Assembly: GCF_900106555.1 (NCBI RefSeq)
Contig: NZ_FNOE01000005.1
Span: 90,975-154,974, forward strand
Direction: 5' to 3'
Source of the DNA: Nitrosomonas oligotropha
GTDB taxonomy: Bacteria; Pseudomonadota; Gammaproteobacteria; Burkholderiales; Nitrosomonadaceae
DNA: 64,000 nt
Each line of letters begins with the position of its first letter. Position 1 is the stretch's first letter. Shown here piece after piece: positions 18,127 to 27,814 of the stretch. The notes beneath the pieces are model-generated. The model was not told where the DNA came from and ran no database searches. It saw only the letters and a program-made list of their open reading frames with translations. A program made the translations under genes and the position numbers.

Positions 18127-19020
18127 TCAATTCCGTTTTTTTGCACGCGGATGTGCAATATCGTAAATTTTGGTCAGATGCTGAAAATCGAGATGAGTGT
18201 AAACCTGCGTAGAGGTGATATGCGCATGCCCCAGCATTTCCTGCACGGCACGCAGATCGCCGCTGGATTGCAATAAATGGGAAGCAAAGGAGTGCCGCAA
18301 GATATGCGGATGCACATTCTGGTTTATACCCTGCTGCCTGGCCCTGCCCTTGAGGCGATGACTGATGGTGCGGGTACTGATCGCATCACCACGCTGCGAT
18401 AAAAATAGCGCGGTCACATCCGGCTTGACGATCTGTGCACGTTGATCAAGCCATGCCTTTAACGCTTGCAGGGCAAAATCACCGACGGGAACAATGCGCT
18501 CTTTCCCGCCTTTACCGCGCACTCTGACTGTTCCTTCGGCAAAATCTACGGCCGCCAGCTTAAGCTGGGCCAATTCCGCCAATCTCAGACCGGAGGAATA
18601 GAACAATTCGAACATCGCACTATCGCGCGCCGTCAAGATATGATCTGCCGAAAATGTCAGCAAACGGACAGTTTCATCAGGAGACAGCGCATTGGGTAAT
18701 TTTTGCGGTGACTTGGGAACCCGCAACCCAATACAAGGGTTATGCTGATAGCCGTGACTACGGATCAAATAGCGGTAAAAGCTGCGCCAAGCCGATAACA
18801 TGCGCGCCAGACTTCTACCCGACAAGCCCTTGCCATGCAGTTGTGCGATGACTTGACGGATATGCGGCGATTGCACCTGCGCTAAGTCATCTTTATGCAG
18901 GTGACTGAGCAGAAGACGAATATCCCGGGCATAACTGTCGGCGGTCAGCGGCGACAAGCGCCGCTCATGCGTGAGGTGATGAATAAATGCAGCTGCCAGT
19001 GGTTCAGGTTTGCTGCTCAT
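18127..19020 (-). CDS. xerC: Tyrosine recombinase XerC
   Basis: XerC resolves chromosome dimers at dif together with XerD. The catalytic set is visible: Arg in SSGLRLAEL, Lys in GKGGKERIVP, HILRH with the second Arg, the His in GHAHITSTQ, and the nucleophile Tyr in QVYTHLD. With ATG 19020 the protein has 297 residues, the usual length, and starts MSSKPEPLAAAF. Upstream in-frame starts (19029, 19071) would extend the overlap with the DUF484 gene. Gene order dapF-DUF484-xerC is conserved in beta- and gammaproteobacteria, which supports XerC over a mobile-element integrase. Confidence 0.93.
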   Translation of the reverse strand: MSSKPEPLAAAFIHHLTHERRLSPLTADSYARDIRLLLSHLHKDDLAQVQSPHIRQVIAQLHGKGLSGRSLARMLSAWRSFYRYLIRSHGYQHNPCIGLRVPKSPQKLPNALSPDETVRLLTFSADHILTARDSAMFELFYSSGLRLAELAQLKLAAVDFAEGTVRVRGKGGKERIVPVGDFALQALKAWLDQRAQIVKPDVTALFLSQRGDAISTRTISHRLKGRARQQGINQNVHPHILRHSFASHLLQSSGDLRAVQEMLGHAHITSTQVYTHLDFQHLTKIYDIAHPRAKKRN

Positions 19021-19714
19021 GGGCGGCATGATCTTGAGATGCGATAGCGTCAGCGGCTTCGGCGTGGTCATACCGGGTTATCGTTGTACACACCAGCTCA
19101 CCCAGCCGTTTTAGATGCAACGTGCCCATTTCCGGGTAAAACCGCTCGGCATCGGGACTGCCGAGAACCAGCAAACCGATGGTTTGCGTTGTTTTCATCG
19201 GAATCATCGCAAATGAATGCAGATGTTCCGCACCCTCGCCGAACCATTGTTTGATTTCGTCCGCAACATGATTACCGCAATACGGTTGCGGCAGACTTTC
19301 CGCGATAGTGCGTACATCGTCGCTAACCAGCGTAAATTCAACAGCCGATCCGGCGCTATTGGTAATATTCCACAGCCGCATAGCCACCAGCGGAACGGCA
19401 AAATCTTCCTTCAGGCTGAAATACAATGCATTAAAAAGCTCGTCCAGACTGGAAACGGAAAGCAGTGAAATAGCCAGCCGGTGCATCTTTTCACCGATGG
19501 CATCGTTCTCTTCGCCAAAGCTGATCAATTCCAGCAATTTATCCTGCAATACGCGATTTCTTTCCCGTAATGACAAGATTTGCCGTTCATTCAATGAAAT
19601 GACTTTATCATCCTGCGGATGAGAAATTTGAATATCCGCCAGTAAATCAGCGTATTCATTGAAGAATTGCGGATGTTCCTGCAAATACTGCGCGATTTCT
19701 TCCGGTTTCATCAT
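19004..19714 (-). CDS. DUF484 family protein (GAF-like)
   Basis: This 236-residue protein has the N-terminal helix MKPEEIAQYLQEHPQFFNEY and a coiled-coil-like stretch (LNERQILSLRERNRVLQDKL). A GAF-like domain follows from about residue 80. These are features of DUF484, the family almost always found between dapF and xerC. The biochemical role is not known; a sensory or scaffolding function is only inferred from the fold. It overlaps the start of xerC. Confidence 0.9.
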   Translation of the reverse strand: MMKPEEIAQYLQEHPQFFNEYADLLADIQISHPQDDKVISLNERQILSLRERNRVLQDKLLELISFGEENDAIGEKMHRLAISLLSVSSLDELFNALYFSLKEDFAVPLVAMRLWNITNSAGSAVEFTLVSDDVRTIAESLPQPYCGNHVADEIKQWFGEGAEHLHSFAMIPMKTTQTIGLLVLGSPDAERFYPEMGTLHLKRLGELVCTTITRYDHAEAADAIASQDHAAHEQQT

Positions 19715-19728
19715 AGTTCCTTGATTGA

Positions 19729-20556
19729 TTACAAATTTATTTCGCCTTCAAACACGGTAACGGCAGGACCGGTCATCCAAACCGGCTCGTCGTTCCCCTG
19801 CCAACTGATCGTCAATTCACCGCCGCGTGTGCTCACTTTAACCTGATGATCCAACAGCCCAAGATCGATGCCCACAACAACCGCGGCACAAGCTCCGGTT
19901 CCGCACGCCAGCGTCTCGCCCGCACCACGCTCAAAAACACGCAACTTGATATGCGTACGACCCAGCACTTGCAGATAACCGACATTCACGCGTTTGGGAA
20001 AACGGGGATGCGACTCGATCAGCGCGCCTTCGGTATCGACCGGCGCATTGTCCACATCCGGCACCACACGCACGGCATGCGGATTGCCCATCGAGACAGC
20101 ACTGATTGTAACCGGCTGGCCTGGCAATTCAAGCGGGTAAGTTAAAGCACGCTTCTCAGCGATGAAAGGAATGGCTTCCGGCTCAAAAATGGGTTTTCCC
20201 ATGTTGACGGTCACGTTGCCGTTGACCTCCAAGTGTGGCGATATTACGCCACTGAGGGTTTCGATGCGAATTTCATTTTTTTGCGTCAGACCATGATCAT
20301 GCACATAGCGAACGAAGCAGCGCGCACCGTTGCCGCATTGCTCTACTTCTCCACCATCGGCATTGAAGATGCGATAGCGAAAATCAGCCTGACCCTCGGC
20401 TTTCTCAACCAGCAATAACTGATCACAACCGATGCCGAAATGGCGATCTGCAAGTTTGCGGATTTGCTCCCGGTCGAGCGTAATAGCTTGATTTATACCA
20501 TCCAGAACGACAAAGTCGTTACCCAAGCCCTGCATTTTGGTGAATTTCAGTTTCAT
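19729..20556 (-). CDS. dapF: Diaminopimelate epimerase
   Basis: DapF converts LL- to meso-diaminopimelate for lysine and peptidoglycan synthesis. Both catalytic cysteines are present: one in CGNGARCF near residue 75 and one in [14 protein letters not shown] near residue 215. The start [17 protein letters not shown] and the length of 275 residues are standard. It heads the dapF-DUF484-xerC run. lysC at 50 kb supplies the other end of the same pathway. Confidence 0.97.
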   Translation of the reverse strand: MKLKFTKMQGLGNDFVVLDGINQAITLDREQIRKLADRHFGIGCDQLLLVEKAEGQADFRYRIFNADGGEVEQCGNGARCFVRYVHDHGLTQKNEIRIETLSGVISPHLEVNGNVTVNMGKPIFEPEAIPFIAEKRALTYPLELPGQPVTISAVSMGNPHAVRVVPDVDNAPVDTEGALIESHPRFPKRVNVGYLQVLGRTHIKLRVFERGAGETLACGTGACAAVVVGIDLGLLDHQVKVSTRGGELTISWQGNDEPVWMTGPAVTVFEGEINL

Positions 20557-20576
20557 AGATCAATCCGCCAAGCGGT

Positions 20577-21098
20577 TTAATTTTTCCAAGTCATCAAATA
20601 ATCATTCATGACAAAACCATTGCCGATATCGACAATACTATCACCTGTAATTTCAAATCCATAATGCTGATAAGCCGAAATCGCAGTGCGGTTATCTTTG
20701 TTGACGGTCAGAATCAACGATTGCAGATTATTTTCCCGAATGATTTGAATCGCATTTCTAACCAGCATAGCACCATAACCCTTACGGTGATGGTCATGAT
20801 GGATATAGAGCTTGTCTATTTTAAGCTCACCTGGCTTATTTGTAAGCATGCAAAATGAGAAACCGATGATCGCCTCATTCAAAATCAGCTTCCGCCACCA
20901 GATAGCCGGATTCAACAATTGCTTCTTGATCAATTCCGGTTGGTAACGCTGCTGCAGCATATATTCGATCTGTTCTGATGAAATAATATGAACATAATGA
21001 TGCCGCCAGATCGTCTCAGCCAATGCTGAAATAGCATCCGTATCCCCTGCCGTCAGGGGCAAAATTTCCGGCTGCTCGATATTTTTGTCTATTCTCAT
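20577..21098 (-). CDS. GNAT family N-acetyltransferase
   Basis: This protein of 173 residues has the GNAT acetyl-CoA site near residues 95-115: KLYIHHDHHRKGYGAMLV, the Q/RxxGxG/A motif with Tyr in the third place. The later NKDNRTAISAYQHYGF is the typical C-terminal strand and helix. The acceptor substrate cannot be told from sequence. It begins upstream of dapF on the same strand with a 20-base gap and may be co-transcribed. Confidence 0.85.
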   Translation of the reverse strand: MRIDKNIEQPEILPLTAGDTDAISALAETIWRHHYVHIISSEQIEYMLQQRYQPELIKKQLLNPAIWWRKLILNEAIIGFSFCMLTNKPGELKIDKLYIHHDHHRKGYGAMLVRNAIQIIRENNLQSLILTVNKDNRTAISAYQHYGFEITGDSIVDIGNGFVMNDYLMTWKN

Positions 21099-21303
21099 CT
21101 CAAACGGTTAATGCATTGCTTACAACGTAATGAACAGGCTATCAGAACGGCCTAAGGGAACACTGATTCATTGATTACACGAACGAATCAGTTCGTTGCG
21201 CGGTACCCGCTCCCTTGCCTATCTTGTTTGCTGTGTTCCGCGCGCCTTGCGCTTCATTTCGTTCACCAGGTTAATCAGCATTTCCCTAAGTATCCCAAAT
21301 ACT

Positions 21304-21741
21304 TTAACTTTTGGGAGATAAGGCTAGCGTGAGTGGCGGTTTATTGAATTTATGACGCATGGCATTGATGGCATTAAATACCCTGGGTTGCCCGACAATC
21401 CGGGCTTCAAGCTCGCGCTTGTAAGGAATATCCATAAAAGAAATACCGATCAGCATCGTCAGTATCCCTTGCCCAGGCAAAAATAGCATCAAGATACCCG
21501 CCATTAGAAAAACTGCGCCGGCAATATTTTTGATGATTAATCCAATCACCCTCAATACAGGGTGGTGCTCTTTCATCCAGTGACGGGGAACGCGCAAATC
21601 GAAATAGTCACTCGGTAACCGGATCAGAATCCATGGAATGGCGATGAGAGAACCAATGAAGCCAATGATTGAAGCTATTGAGAGCGCAATCAATGCTTCG
21701 GTCGATATCCACTGTTGAATTACAGTTATCAAGTCTTCCAT
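21304..21741 (-). CDS. PGPGW-type small membrane protein
   Basis: This protein of 145 residues has hydrophobic helices at about 15-40, 65-85 and 88-108. The LFLPGQGILTMLIGI stretch resembles the PGPGW motif of a family of putative inner-membrane proteins, here with Gln in place of the second Pro. A DUF-type tail rich in Lys and Arg follows. Function is unknown. The perfect terminator hairpin at 21831-21870 insulates it from amoC. Confidence 0.65.
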   Translation of the reverse strand: MEDLITVIQQWISTEALIALSIASIIGFIGSLIAIPWILIRLPSDYFDLRVPRHWMKEHHPVLRVIGLIIKNIAGAVFLMAGILMLFLPGQGILTMLIGISFMDIPYKRELEARIVGQPRVFNAINAMRHKFNKPPLTLALSPKS

Positions 21742-21830
21742 GATGTAAAAATACAGGTATTCCGAATGAAATTATTTAAACCCAGCGGAAGATTGATCAG
21801 CTGCAAATGAGTAAAGAAAGCGATGGACAG

Positions 21831-21870
21831 AACTAAGCCCGCTGCCTGAATTTAGGCAGCGGGCTTAGTT
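21831..21870. terminator. Strong terminator hairpin downstream of amoC
   Basis: AACTAAGCCCGCTGCC (21831-21846) and GGCAGCGGGCTTAGTT (21855-21870) are perfectly complementary over 16 bases around an 8-base loop. It lies 20 bases after the amoC stop on the minus strand. The A/T-rich ends allow it to act from both sides. Confidence 0.8.
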
Positions 21871-21889
21871 TACAGTAACAGAGAATGGA

Positions 21890-22711
<822 letters not shown>

Positions 22712-22792
22712 CTATTAAATAATAATAAGTCAGTTAGTTAATAGAATTAGTTACTTAACACGAAAAATCATATTCCCATGTTAAGTACCTGG

Positions 22793-22822
22793 TTAGACGG
22801 GCACTATCGTCATAAAAGTTCC
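22793..22822 (-). promoter_or_regulatory. Sigma-E-type promoter of the orphan amoC
   Basis: Read on the minus strand, GGAACTT (22816-22822) is followed 17 bases later by GTCTAA (22793-22798). These fit the envelope-stress sigma-E consensus GGAACTT and GTCAAA/TCTGA elements. Transcription would begin roughly 85 bases before the amoC ATG. Sigma-E control of the orphan amoC has been proposed for Nitrosomonas europaea; here it is read from the sequence. Confidence 0.6.
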
Positions 22823-22961
22823 CGTCAATCCAAGAAAATCAAATTATGCATTACGCAACGTCATTGTTACTTTTGCGCTGAATGCATCCGGTACTTTAAG
22901 AATTAATAATTGCCATTTCAAGTAGTTAACCTGCCAGCACTACGATTCCGGATAACAGGCT

Positions 22962-23020
22962 GTGTCATAAAATCGTAAAAAAAATGTAACTGTCATAAAA
23001 CTGTAACATTGATTCTATAT
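22962..23020 (+). promoter_or_regulatory. Tandem Pho boxes and -10 element of the phosphate porin
   Basis: CTGTCATAAAACTGTAACA (22990-23008) matches the PhoB box, two CTGTCAT-type repeats 11 bases apart. A second, weaker box, GTGTCATAAAATCGTAAAA (22962-22980), lies just upstream. TATATAA begins 7 bases after the main box (from 23015), as expected where PhoB replaces the -35 element. The porin ATG is at 23072. Phosphate-starvation control is therefore strongly indicated. Confidence 0.8.
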
Positions 23021-23071
23021 AACGGTTGCCACCGTAAATGACTCACTTTTTCAACCCTGGATCAACGACAG

Positions 23072-24790
23072 ATGATGAAATTATTCAGACTTACCTTGGC
23101 AACCACCGCGTTAATCAATTTAGGTGTTCTATCCAGCGCCTATGCACTCGATTTATATGTCGATACAAAAACCAAGCAAATTTTTGCGGAACCCGGTCCC
23201 GGCCGCGTTCATATGGGTACCTATGAAAAATCAGAGAAATCGGCCAAAACAAAAGCCCCCAAAAGCGTATTGGTAGCGCCGGCACAAACTCCAACCCATG
23301 AGGAACGGACAGCGGAAACGGAGCATAAACCTGCGGGAGACCGCTTGGTAAGATTGCGTGAAAAGGCTGAGAAAGAACAACTTAAGAACCAAGTCTCGGT
23401 ACTCGAGGAACGTGTCAAGGAAGTTGAAAAAATACACGGGAATTTTGATGACCGCGGCTTACATTGGTCAACCAAGGATGGCAATTTCTCGGTATCGATG
23501 AATGGACGGATTCAGCCAGCCTCGCAATACAATTTTATCAATGACCCCGACCCCGCTTTCGGAGCGAGTACCGCAAACGAATTGAATAGCGGCATGAATA
23601 TCCGCCGTGCGCGTTTGGGCATTGAGGGTACTTTTTACAAAATCTGGGATTACAAGTTCGAATACGACTTCAGTCGAGGCAACGGTACTGTCGGATCGGG
23701 AATTACCGATGCGTTCGTACGTTTGAACCATACCGATGCGCTCTCTTACAAACTGGGTTCGTTCAAGGAGCCGTTCAGCTTGGAAGAAGCCGCCAGTAAC
23801 CGCTATCTAACTTTTATCGAACGGCATATGTCCGTCAATTCGTTCGTCGATAATCCCAATACGTACAAAACGGGTATCGGTGCCAATTATGCGGTTAAGA
23901 GATTTCAAACCGGTATTGCATTCCAAACCGAACCCATCGGCGGGTGGTCTTCCGCATCGACTTCCGTCAATGCCAACGGTAACCAGAACCGTAACAATGG
24001 CTCCGGCGATACCGGCTGGCAAGGTATTGGCCGTGTCAGCGGCAGGCCTTGGATGATTGATGACACCAAGTTTTTCCATGTCGGTGTTTCTGCGGGACAT
24101 ACCGATGTCAACACACAATATCGCGCCGATGGCACCATGGTCGGTGAAGGCCAGATCGGCGGCGGCGGTGGTATGTCATTCTTCGCCTTTCCCGGAACCA
24201 ACGTGGACCGCACCAATATCCTGAATACCGGTAACCTGAGCACCGGTGAGTTGAGTGATCCGAATCGCCGTCAAGTCACCAGCTATGATCGTTATGGGGC
24301 GGAAAGCTGGTTTGTCTACGGACCATTCTCGGCGCAAGGGGAATATTTGCGCACCAATATCAACGGTGTTGGTTATGACAACGAACACCTAACCGGCTAT
24401 TATGGCTTTGTAAGCTACTTCCTGACCGGTGAGTCGAAGGCCTATCACGTCAGAAACGGCGCGGCAAACCGCATCAAGCCTAACCGTCCCTTTCATTGGA
24501 ACGGCACCGGCTGGGGCGCATGGGAAGTCGCATTCGGCTATGATTACATTGACATGAATTCCGGTGTCATCAAAGGGGGCCGCGCCGACATGGTCAGATT
24601 CGGCTTGAACTGGTACCCGCATTCCAATGTTAAGTTTCAGGCCAATGTCATCCATATGCTGGATATCAACACGGCAGGAACACCAACCGCGAATGCCAAT
24701 GGTTACTCAGGCGGTGCCGGAGCGCGTACGCATGGATGGAATAATGGTGATCTGAGCGCATTCCTGACTCAGTGGACGATTGATTTCTAA
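23072..24790 (+). CDS. Phosphate-selective porin of the OprO/OprP family
   Basis: This outer-membrane porin has 572 residues. A signal peptide ends near AYA (about residue 25). A Lys/Glu-rich coiled-coil segment (about 95-125, LREKAEKEQLKNQVSVLEER) follows, as in trimeric OprP-type porins. The beta-barrel carries the family motif NIRRARLGIEG then WDYKFEYDFS, and ends in Phe (TQWTIDF), as outer-membrane proteins do. Pho boxes upstream and a PstS-like gene downstream support phosphate uptake. It is divergent from amoC. Confidence 0.87.
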   Translation: MMKLFRLTLATTALINLGVLSSAYALDLYVDTKTKQIFAEPGPGRVHMGTYEKSEKSAKTKAPKSVLVAPAQTPTHEERTAETEHKPAGDRLVRLREKAEKEQLKNQVSVLEERVKEVEKIHGNFDDRGLHWSTKDGNFSVSMNGRIQPASQYNFINDPDPAFGASTANELNSGMNIRRARLGIEGTFYKIWDYKFEYDFSRGNGTVGSGITDAFVRLNHTDALSYKLGSFKEPFSLEEAASNRYLTFIERHMSVNSFVDNPNTYKTGIGANYAVKRFQTGIAFQTEPIGGWSSASTSVNANGNQNRNNGSGDTGWQGIGRVSGRPWMIDDTKFFHVGVSAGHTDVNTQYRADGTMVGEGQIGGGGGMSFFAFPGTNVDRTNILNTGNLSTGELSDPNRRQVTSYDRYGAESWFVYGPFSAQGEYLRTNINGVGYDNEHLTGYYGFVSYFLTGESKAYHVRNGAANRIKPNRPFHWNGTGWGAWEVAFGYDYIDMNSGVIKGGRADMVRFGLNWYPHSNVKFQANVIHMLDINTAGTPTANANGYSGGAGARTHGWNNGDLSAFLTQWTIDF

Positions 24791-24815
24791 AAAACCGTTG
24801 CTGAAAAGCCGTGTA

Positions 24816-24856
24816 AAAATCGAGCATTCAGTGTGATTTCCAGAATGCTCGATTTT
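24816..24856 (+). terminator. Terminator after the phosphate porin
   Basis: AAAATCGAGCATTC (24816-24829) and GAATGCTCGATTTT (24843-24856) form a perfect 14-base stem with a 13-base loop, ending in four T. It separates the porin from the PstS-like gene. Confidence 0.7.
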
Positions 24857-24987
24857 AAAAAGCCTGCAATCTATCAGTGCTTAAGTTTTATCAGCATGAC
24901 ATTATTGGAAAACATGCGTTAACATTTTCGTGCGCGGCATTTTGAATGCCGTCATTTACGCCGCATCATCTCACACAGGAGAATGAA

Positions 24988-26007
24988 ATGTCGCAACCTA
25001 ATCACTTCAATCCACTTGCTGTAGCAATTTCATTGGCAATACTGACTGGCTCCGCCACTATCGCCAATGCACAAACAGTTATTAAAATAGATGGCTCCAG
25101 CACCGTCTACCCGATCACCAAAGCCGTAGCGGACAATTTCCAAGCCGCAAAAAAGAATGCCATTAACGTTACGGTCGGCATATCCGGCAGCGGCGGCGGT
25201 TTCAAGAAATTTTGCCGTGGCGAAATTGATATCGTGAATGCTTCCCGCCCGATTCTGAATAGTGAAATGAAAGATTGTAAAAGCGCCCGCGTGCAATATG
25301 TCGAAATACCCGTGGCGTTTGACGCTCTGACGGTAGCGATAAATCCGGAAAACTCCTGGAGCACGTCAATGACCATCGCCCAGTTGAAGAAAATCTGGGA
25401 ACCTGCTGCGCAGGGTAAAATCACCCAATGGAATCAAATCAACCCAGCTTGGCCGGATGAGGCGATGAAGCTATCCGGCGCTGATGAGGATTCCGGCACT
25501 TACGATTACTTTACCGAAGCCATTGTCGGCAAAGCTAAATCCAGCCGTCATGATTTCACCGAATCCGATAATGACAATGTGCTGGTGAATCATGTGGCGA
25601 GTAACAAAAACAGCTTAGCGTTTTTTGGCTTCGCCTATTACATCGAGAATCAGGACAAAGTAACTGCCGTTGCGATCGACAGCGGCAAAGGCGCGATTCT
25701 CCCTTCTGTTGAAACCGTGGAAAATGGCAGCTATCAACCGCTATCCCGTCCGGTTTTTATTTATGTCAATATCAAGGCGGCTGAAAAACCCGAGGTCAAG
25801 GCATTTGTAGAGTTTTATATGAAGAATGCGCTTCTCCTGGTCAAAGAAGTTAAGCTTTTTCCTCTCCCGCCCAGAGCCTATGCCACCATGTTGGAACACT
25901 TCAACAATAAACGGGTAGGTTCGGTATTTAGCGGTAAACCAGCGGTTAGTCTTACGATTGATGAGCTGATCAGGCGTGAAGACCGGCTGCAATATGAAAA
26001 TTTTTAA
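24988..26007 (+). CDS. pstS: PstS-like phosphate-binding periplasmic protein
   Basis: This 339-residue periplasmic binding protein has a signal peptide ending near ANAQ. The family motif KIDGSSTVYPITKAVA and the phosphate-contacting GISGSGGGFKKF follow. Later marks are IVNASRPI and ADEDSGTYDYF. The class is that of stand-alone PstS proteins with a long SGADEDSGT loop. The ATG at 24988 is chosen because AGGAG lies 8 bases upstream and the signal peptide then starts properly. No pstC, pstA or pstB follows, so the permease is elsewhere or the protein acts as a scavenging or sensing component. A small hairpin (24935-24951) precedes the ribosome binding site. Confidence 0.88.
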   Translation: MSQPNHFNPLAVAISLAILTGSATIANAQTVIKIDGSSTVYPITKAVADNFQAAKKNAINVTVGISGSGGGFKKFCRGEIDIVNASRPILNSEMKDCKSARVQYVEIPVAFDALTVAINPENSWSTSMTIAQLKKIWEPAAQGKITQWNQINPAWPDEAMKLSGADEDSGTYDYFTEAIVGKAKSSRHDFTESDNDNVLVNHVASNKNSLAFFGFAYYIENQDKVTAVAIDSGKGAILPSVETVENGSYQPLSRPVFIYVNIKAAEKPEVKAFVEFYMKNALLLVKEVKLFPLPPRAYATMLEHFNNKRVGSVFSGKPAVSLTIDELIRREDRLQYENF

Positions 26008-26302
26008 CCGATAGCATTTCTAAAAAATATTTTTCACATCAACAATACACACTTTACACAGCAGCTCCGGGCAGAGACCTTACGGAAAAATTCTCCCGAA
26101 CTGCTGCTTCCTTTTTCATCCGCGGATTTTCTATTATCACGCGACCTTAAGCGTTATCAATGCTAGACTGTATCCTGCCTTAATGCATTGATCGGTTTAC
26201 CGGTATTGATAAATTTTCAAAAAATCCCAGCATTCATTTATGATATGAATGATTATGTGTCATTAAACCGGCCTCATCGCCGCAGAGTCATCCATCCCGA
26301 CC

Positions 26303-27814
26303 ATGTCTTTTAGCCCAATTATTCTGTGGACCGATGCGCTGATCTATTTGTTTGTCGCCATTGTATTTTTCATCGTTTGGTATGTCCGCCGTCATGAGCA
26401 TCTACTGGCGCAATGGAAACGCGTAGGACACAGCGCCAGCGGCATGTCCGCGCTCACCGTGCTGATCTTTTTTCTGGTGATCGGCTTACTGGACACGGTA
26501 CACTTCCGCCCCGCACTGGATCACAAAAACAATCAGGGCGAGACGATTTATAGCGTGGAAGTGCTGAGTTTGCTGGATTTGCTGGTGACACCGTTACGCA
26601 CGCAAGTCGAGAAAACCTACTCCGCACCGCTGGCAGCACATTTGTATGCCAAAGAAACCATCGAACAGCCGGGTGGCAAGCAAGTGCGGACTTTCGCCCG
26701 GCTCCAGTTTGGCGGCGCGCATTTGCAAGATCCTGACAAGGAACACAGCGCCGATATCATGCAACTTGCACTAAAAGGCTTGGCCTGCGGTTTGCTGATC
26801 TGGAGCATACTGTCCATTGGCCTAATCGCCCGGCTTTCCTATCGCAACCGGCAGAATTTTGCGCCATGCCTAACGGCCATCTGGCGCCGCAACACCGAAA
26901 TTCCCTGGCGCGCCATTTTAATCACGCTGCTCATTCTGCTGCTGATCATCGGCTGTATCACTGCATTGGCGGGACATTATCATGTACTGGGCACCGACAA
27001 GGTCGGGCAGGATATTTTGTATCAATCGCTGAAAAGCATACGCGTCGCGCTGGTAATCGGCACGCTAACCACGCTCATCATGCTGCCGTTCGCATTATTG
27101 CTGGGCATTATGGCCGGTTATTTCCGCGGTTGGGTCGATGACGTCATTCAGTATATTTACACAACACTGAATTCCATTCCCAGCGTTTTACTGATCGCCG
27201 CTGCGGTACTGATGATGCAGGTGTATATCGAAACCCATCCGGAATTATTCGACACCATTGCATCGCGCGCCGATCTGCGGCTGCTGTTTCTCTGCATGAT
27301 CTTGGGCATTACCAGCTGGACCGGATTATGCCGGTTATTGCGTGGTGAAACGCTGAAACTGCGCGAACTGGAATATATCCAGGCGGCGCATGCATTCGGC
27401 GTTTCGCATTGGCGCGTCATCAGCCGCCACATACTGCCTAACGTGATGCACATCGTGTTAATCGCCACGGTGATGGATTTCAGCGGTTTAGTTCTGGCCG
27501 AAGCGGTATTGTCGTATGTCGGTGTCGGTGTCGATCCGTCGATGATCAGTTTCGGCACCATGATCAATGCAGCGCGGCTGGAAATGGCGCGTGAACCAAT
27601 GGTGTGGTGGGCCTTGCTGGCGGCATTCAGTTTCATGTTTACCCTGGTACTGAGCGCCAACTTGTTTGCCGATGCGGTTCAGAATGCACTGGATCCACGC
27701 ATCCGGACACTACGGCAACGCACGGTACTACCGCGCTTCGGCAAAAAAGAAAAGCAATTGAAAGATAACGCATCCGACGCAACCACACCGGCAAAATCTT
27801 CTTCTCATCCATGA
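26303..27814 (+). CDS. Peptide-type ABC transporter permease with long N-terminal extension
   Basis: This inner-membrane protein of 503 residues has a C-terminal half typical of DppC/OppC/YejE permeases: TDKVGQDILYQSLKSIR, six helices, and the EAA loop EYIQAAHAFGVSHWRVI contacting the ATPase. The first 190 residues hold two or three extra helices and a polar periplasmic domain (about 65-155), longer than in ordinary DppC. It overlaps the double ATPase gene by 4 bases. No DppB-type partner or binding protein is adjacent, so the substrate remains open; oligopeptides or a siderophore-like peptide are plausible. Confidence 0.82.
   Translation: MSFSPIILWTDALIYLFVAIVFFIVWYVRRHEHLLAQWKRVGHSASGMSALTVLIFFLVIGLLDTVHFRPALDHKNNQGETIYSVEVLSLLDLLVTPLRTQVEKTYSAPLAAHLYAKETIEQPGGKQVRTFARLQFGGAHLQDPDKEHSADIMQLALKGLACGLLIWSILSIGLIARLSYRNRQNFAPCLTAIWRRNTEIPWRAILITLLILLLIIGCITALAGHYHVLGTDKVGQDILYQSLKSIRVALVIGTLTTLIMLPFALLLGIMAGYFRGWVDDVIQYIYTTLNSIPSVLLIAAAVLMMQVYIETHPELFDTIASRADLRLLFLCMILGITSWTGLCRLLRGETLKLRELEYIQAAHAFGVSHWRVISRHILPNVMHIVLIATVMDFSGLVLAEAVLSYVGVGVDPSMISFGTMINAARLEMAREPMVWWALLAAFSFMFTLVLSANLFADAVQNALDPRIRTLRQRTVLPRFGKKEKQLKDNASDATTPAKSSSHP

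Noticed and set aside
18127..19071. Tyrosine recombinase as a mobile-element integrase
   Set aside because: The dapF-DUF484-xerC order and the length fit the housekeeping XerC.
26058..26115. Possible terminator after pstS
   Set aside because: Arms AGCAGCTCCGGG and CCCGAACTGCTGCT pair poorly and the loop is long, so I did not list it.
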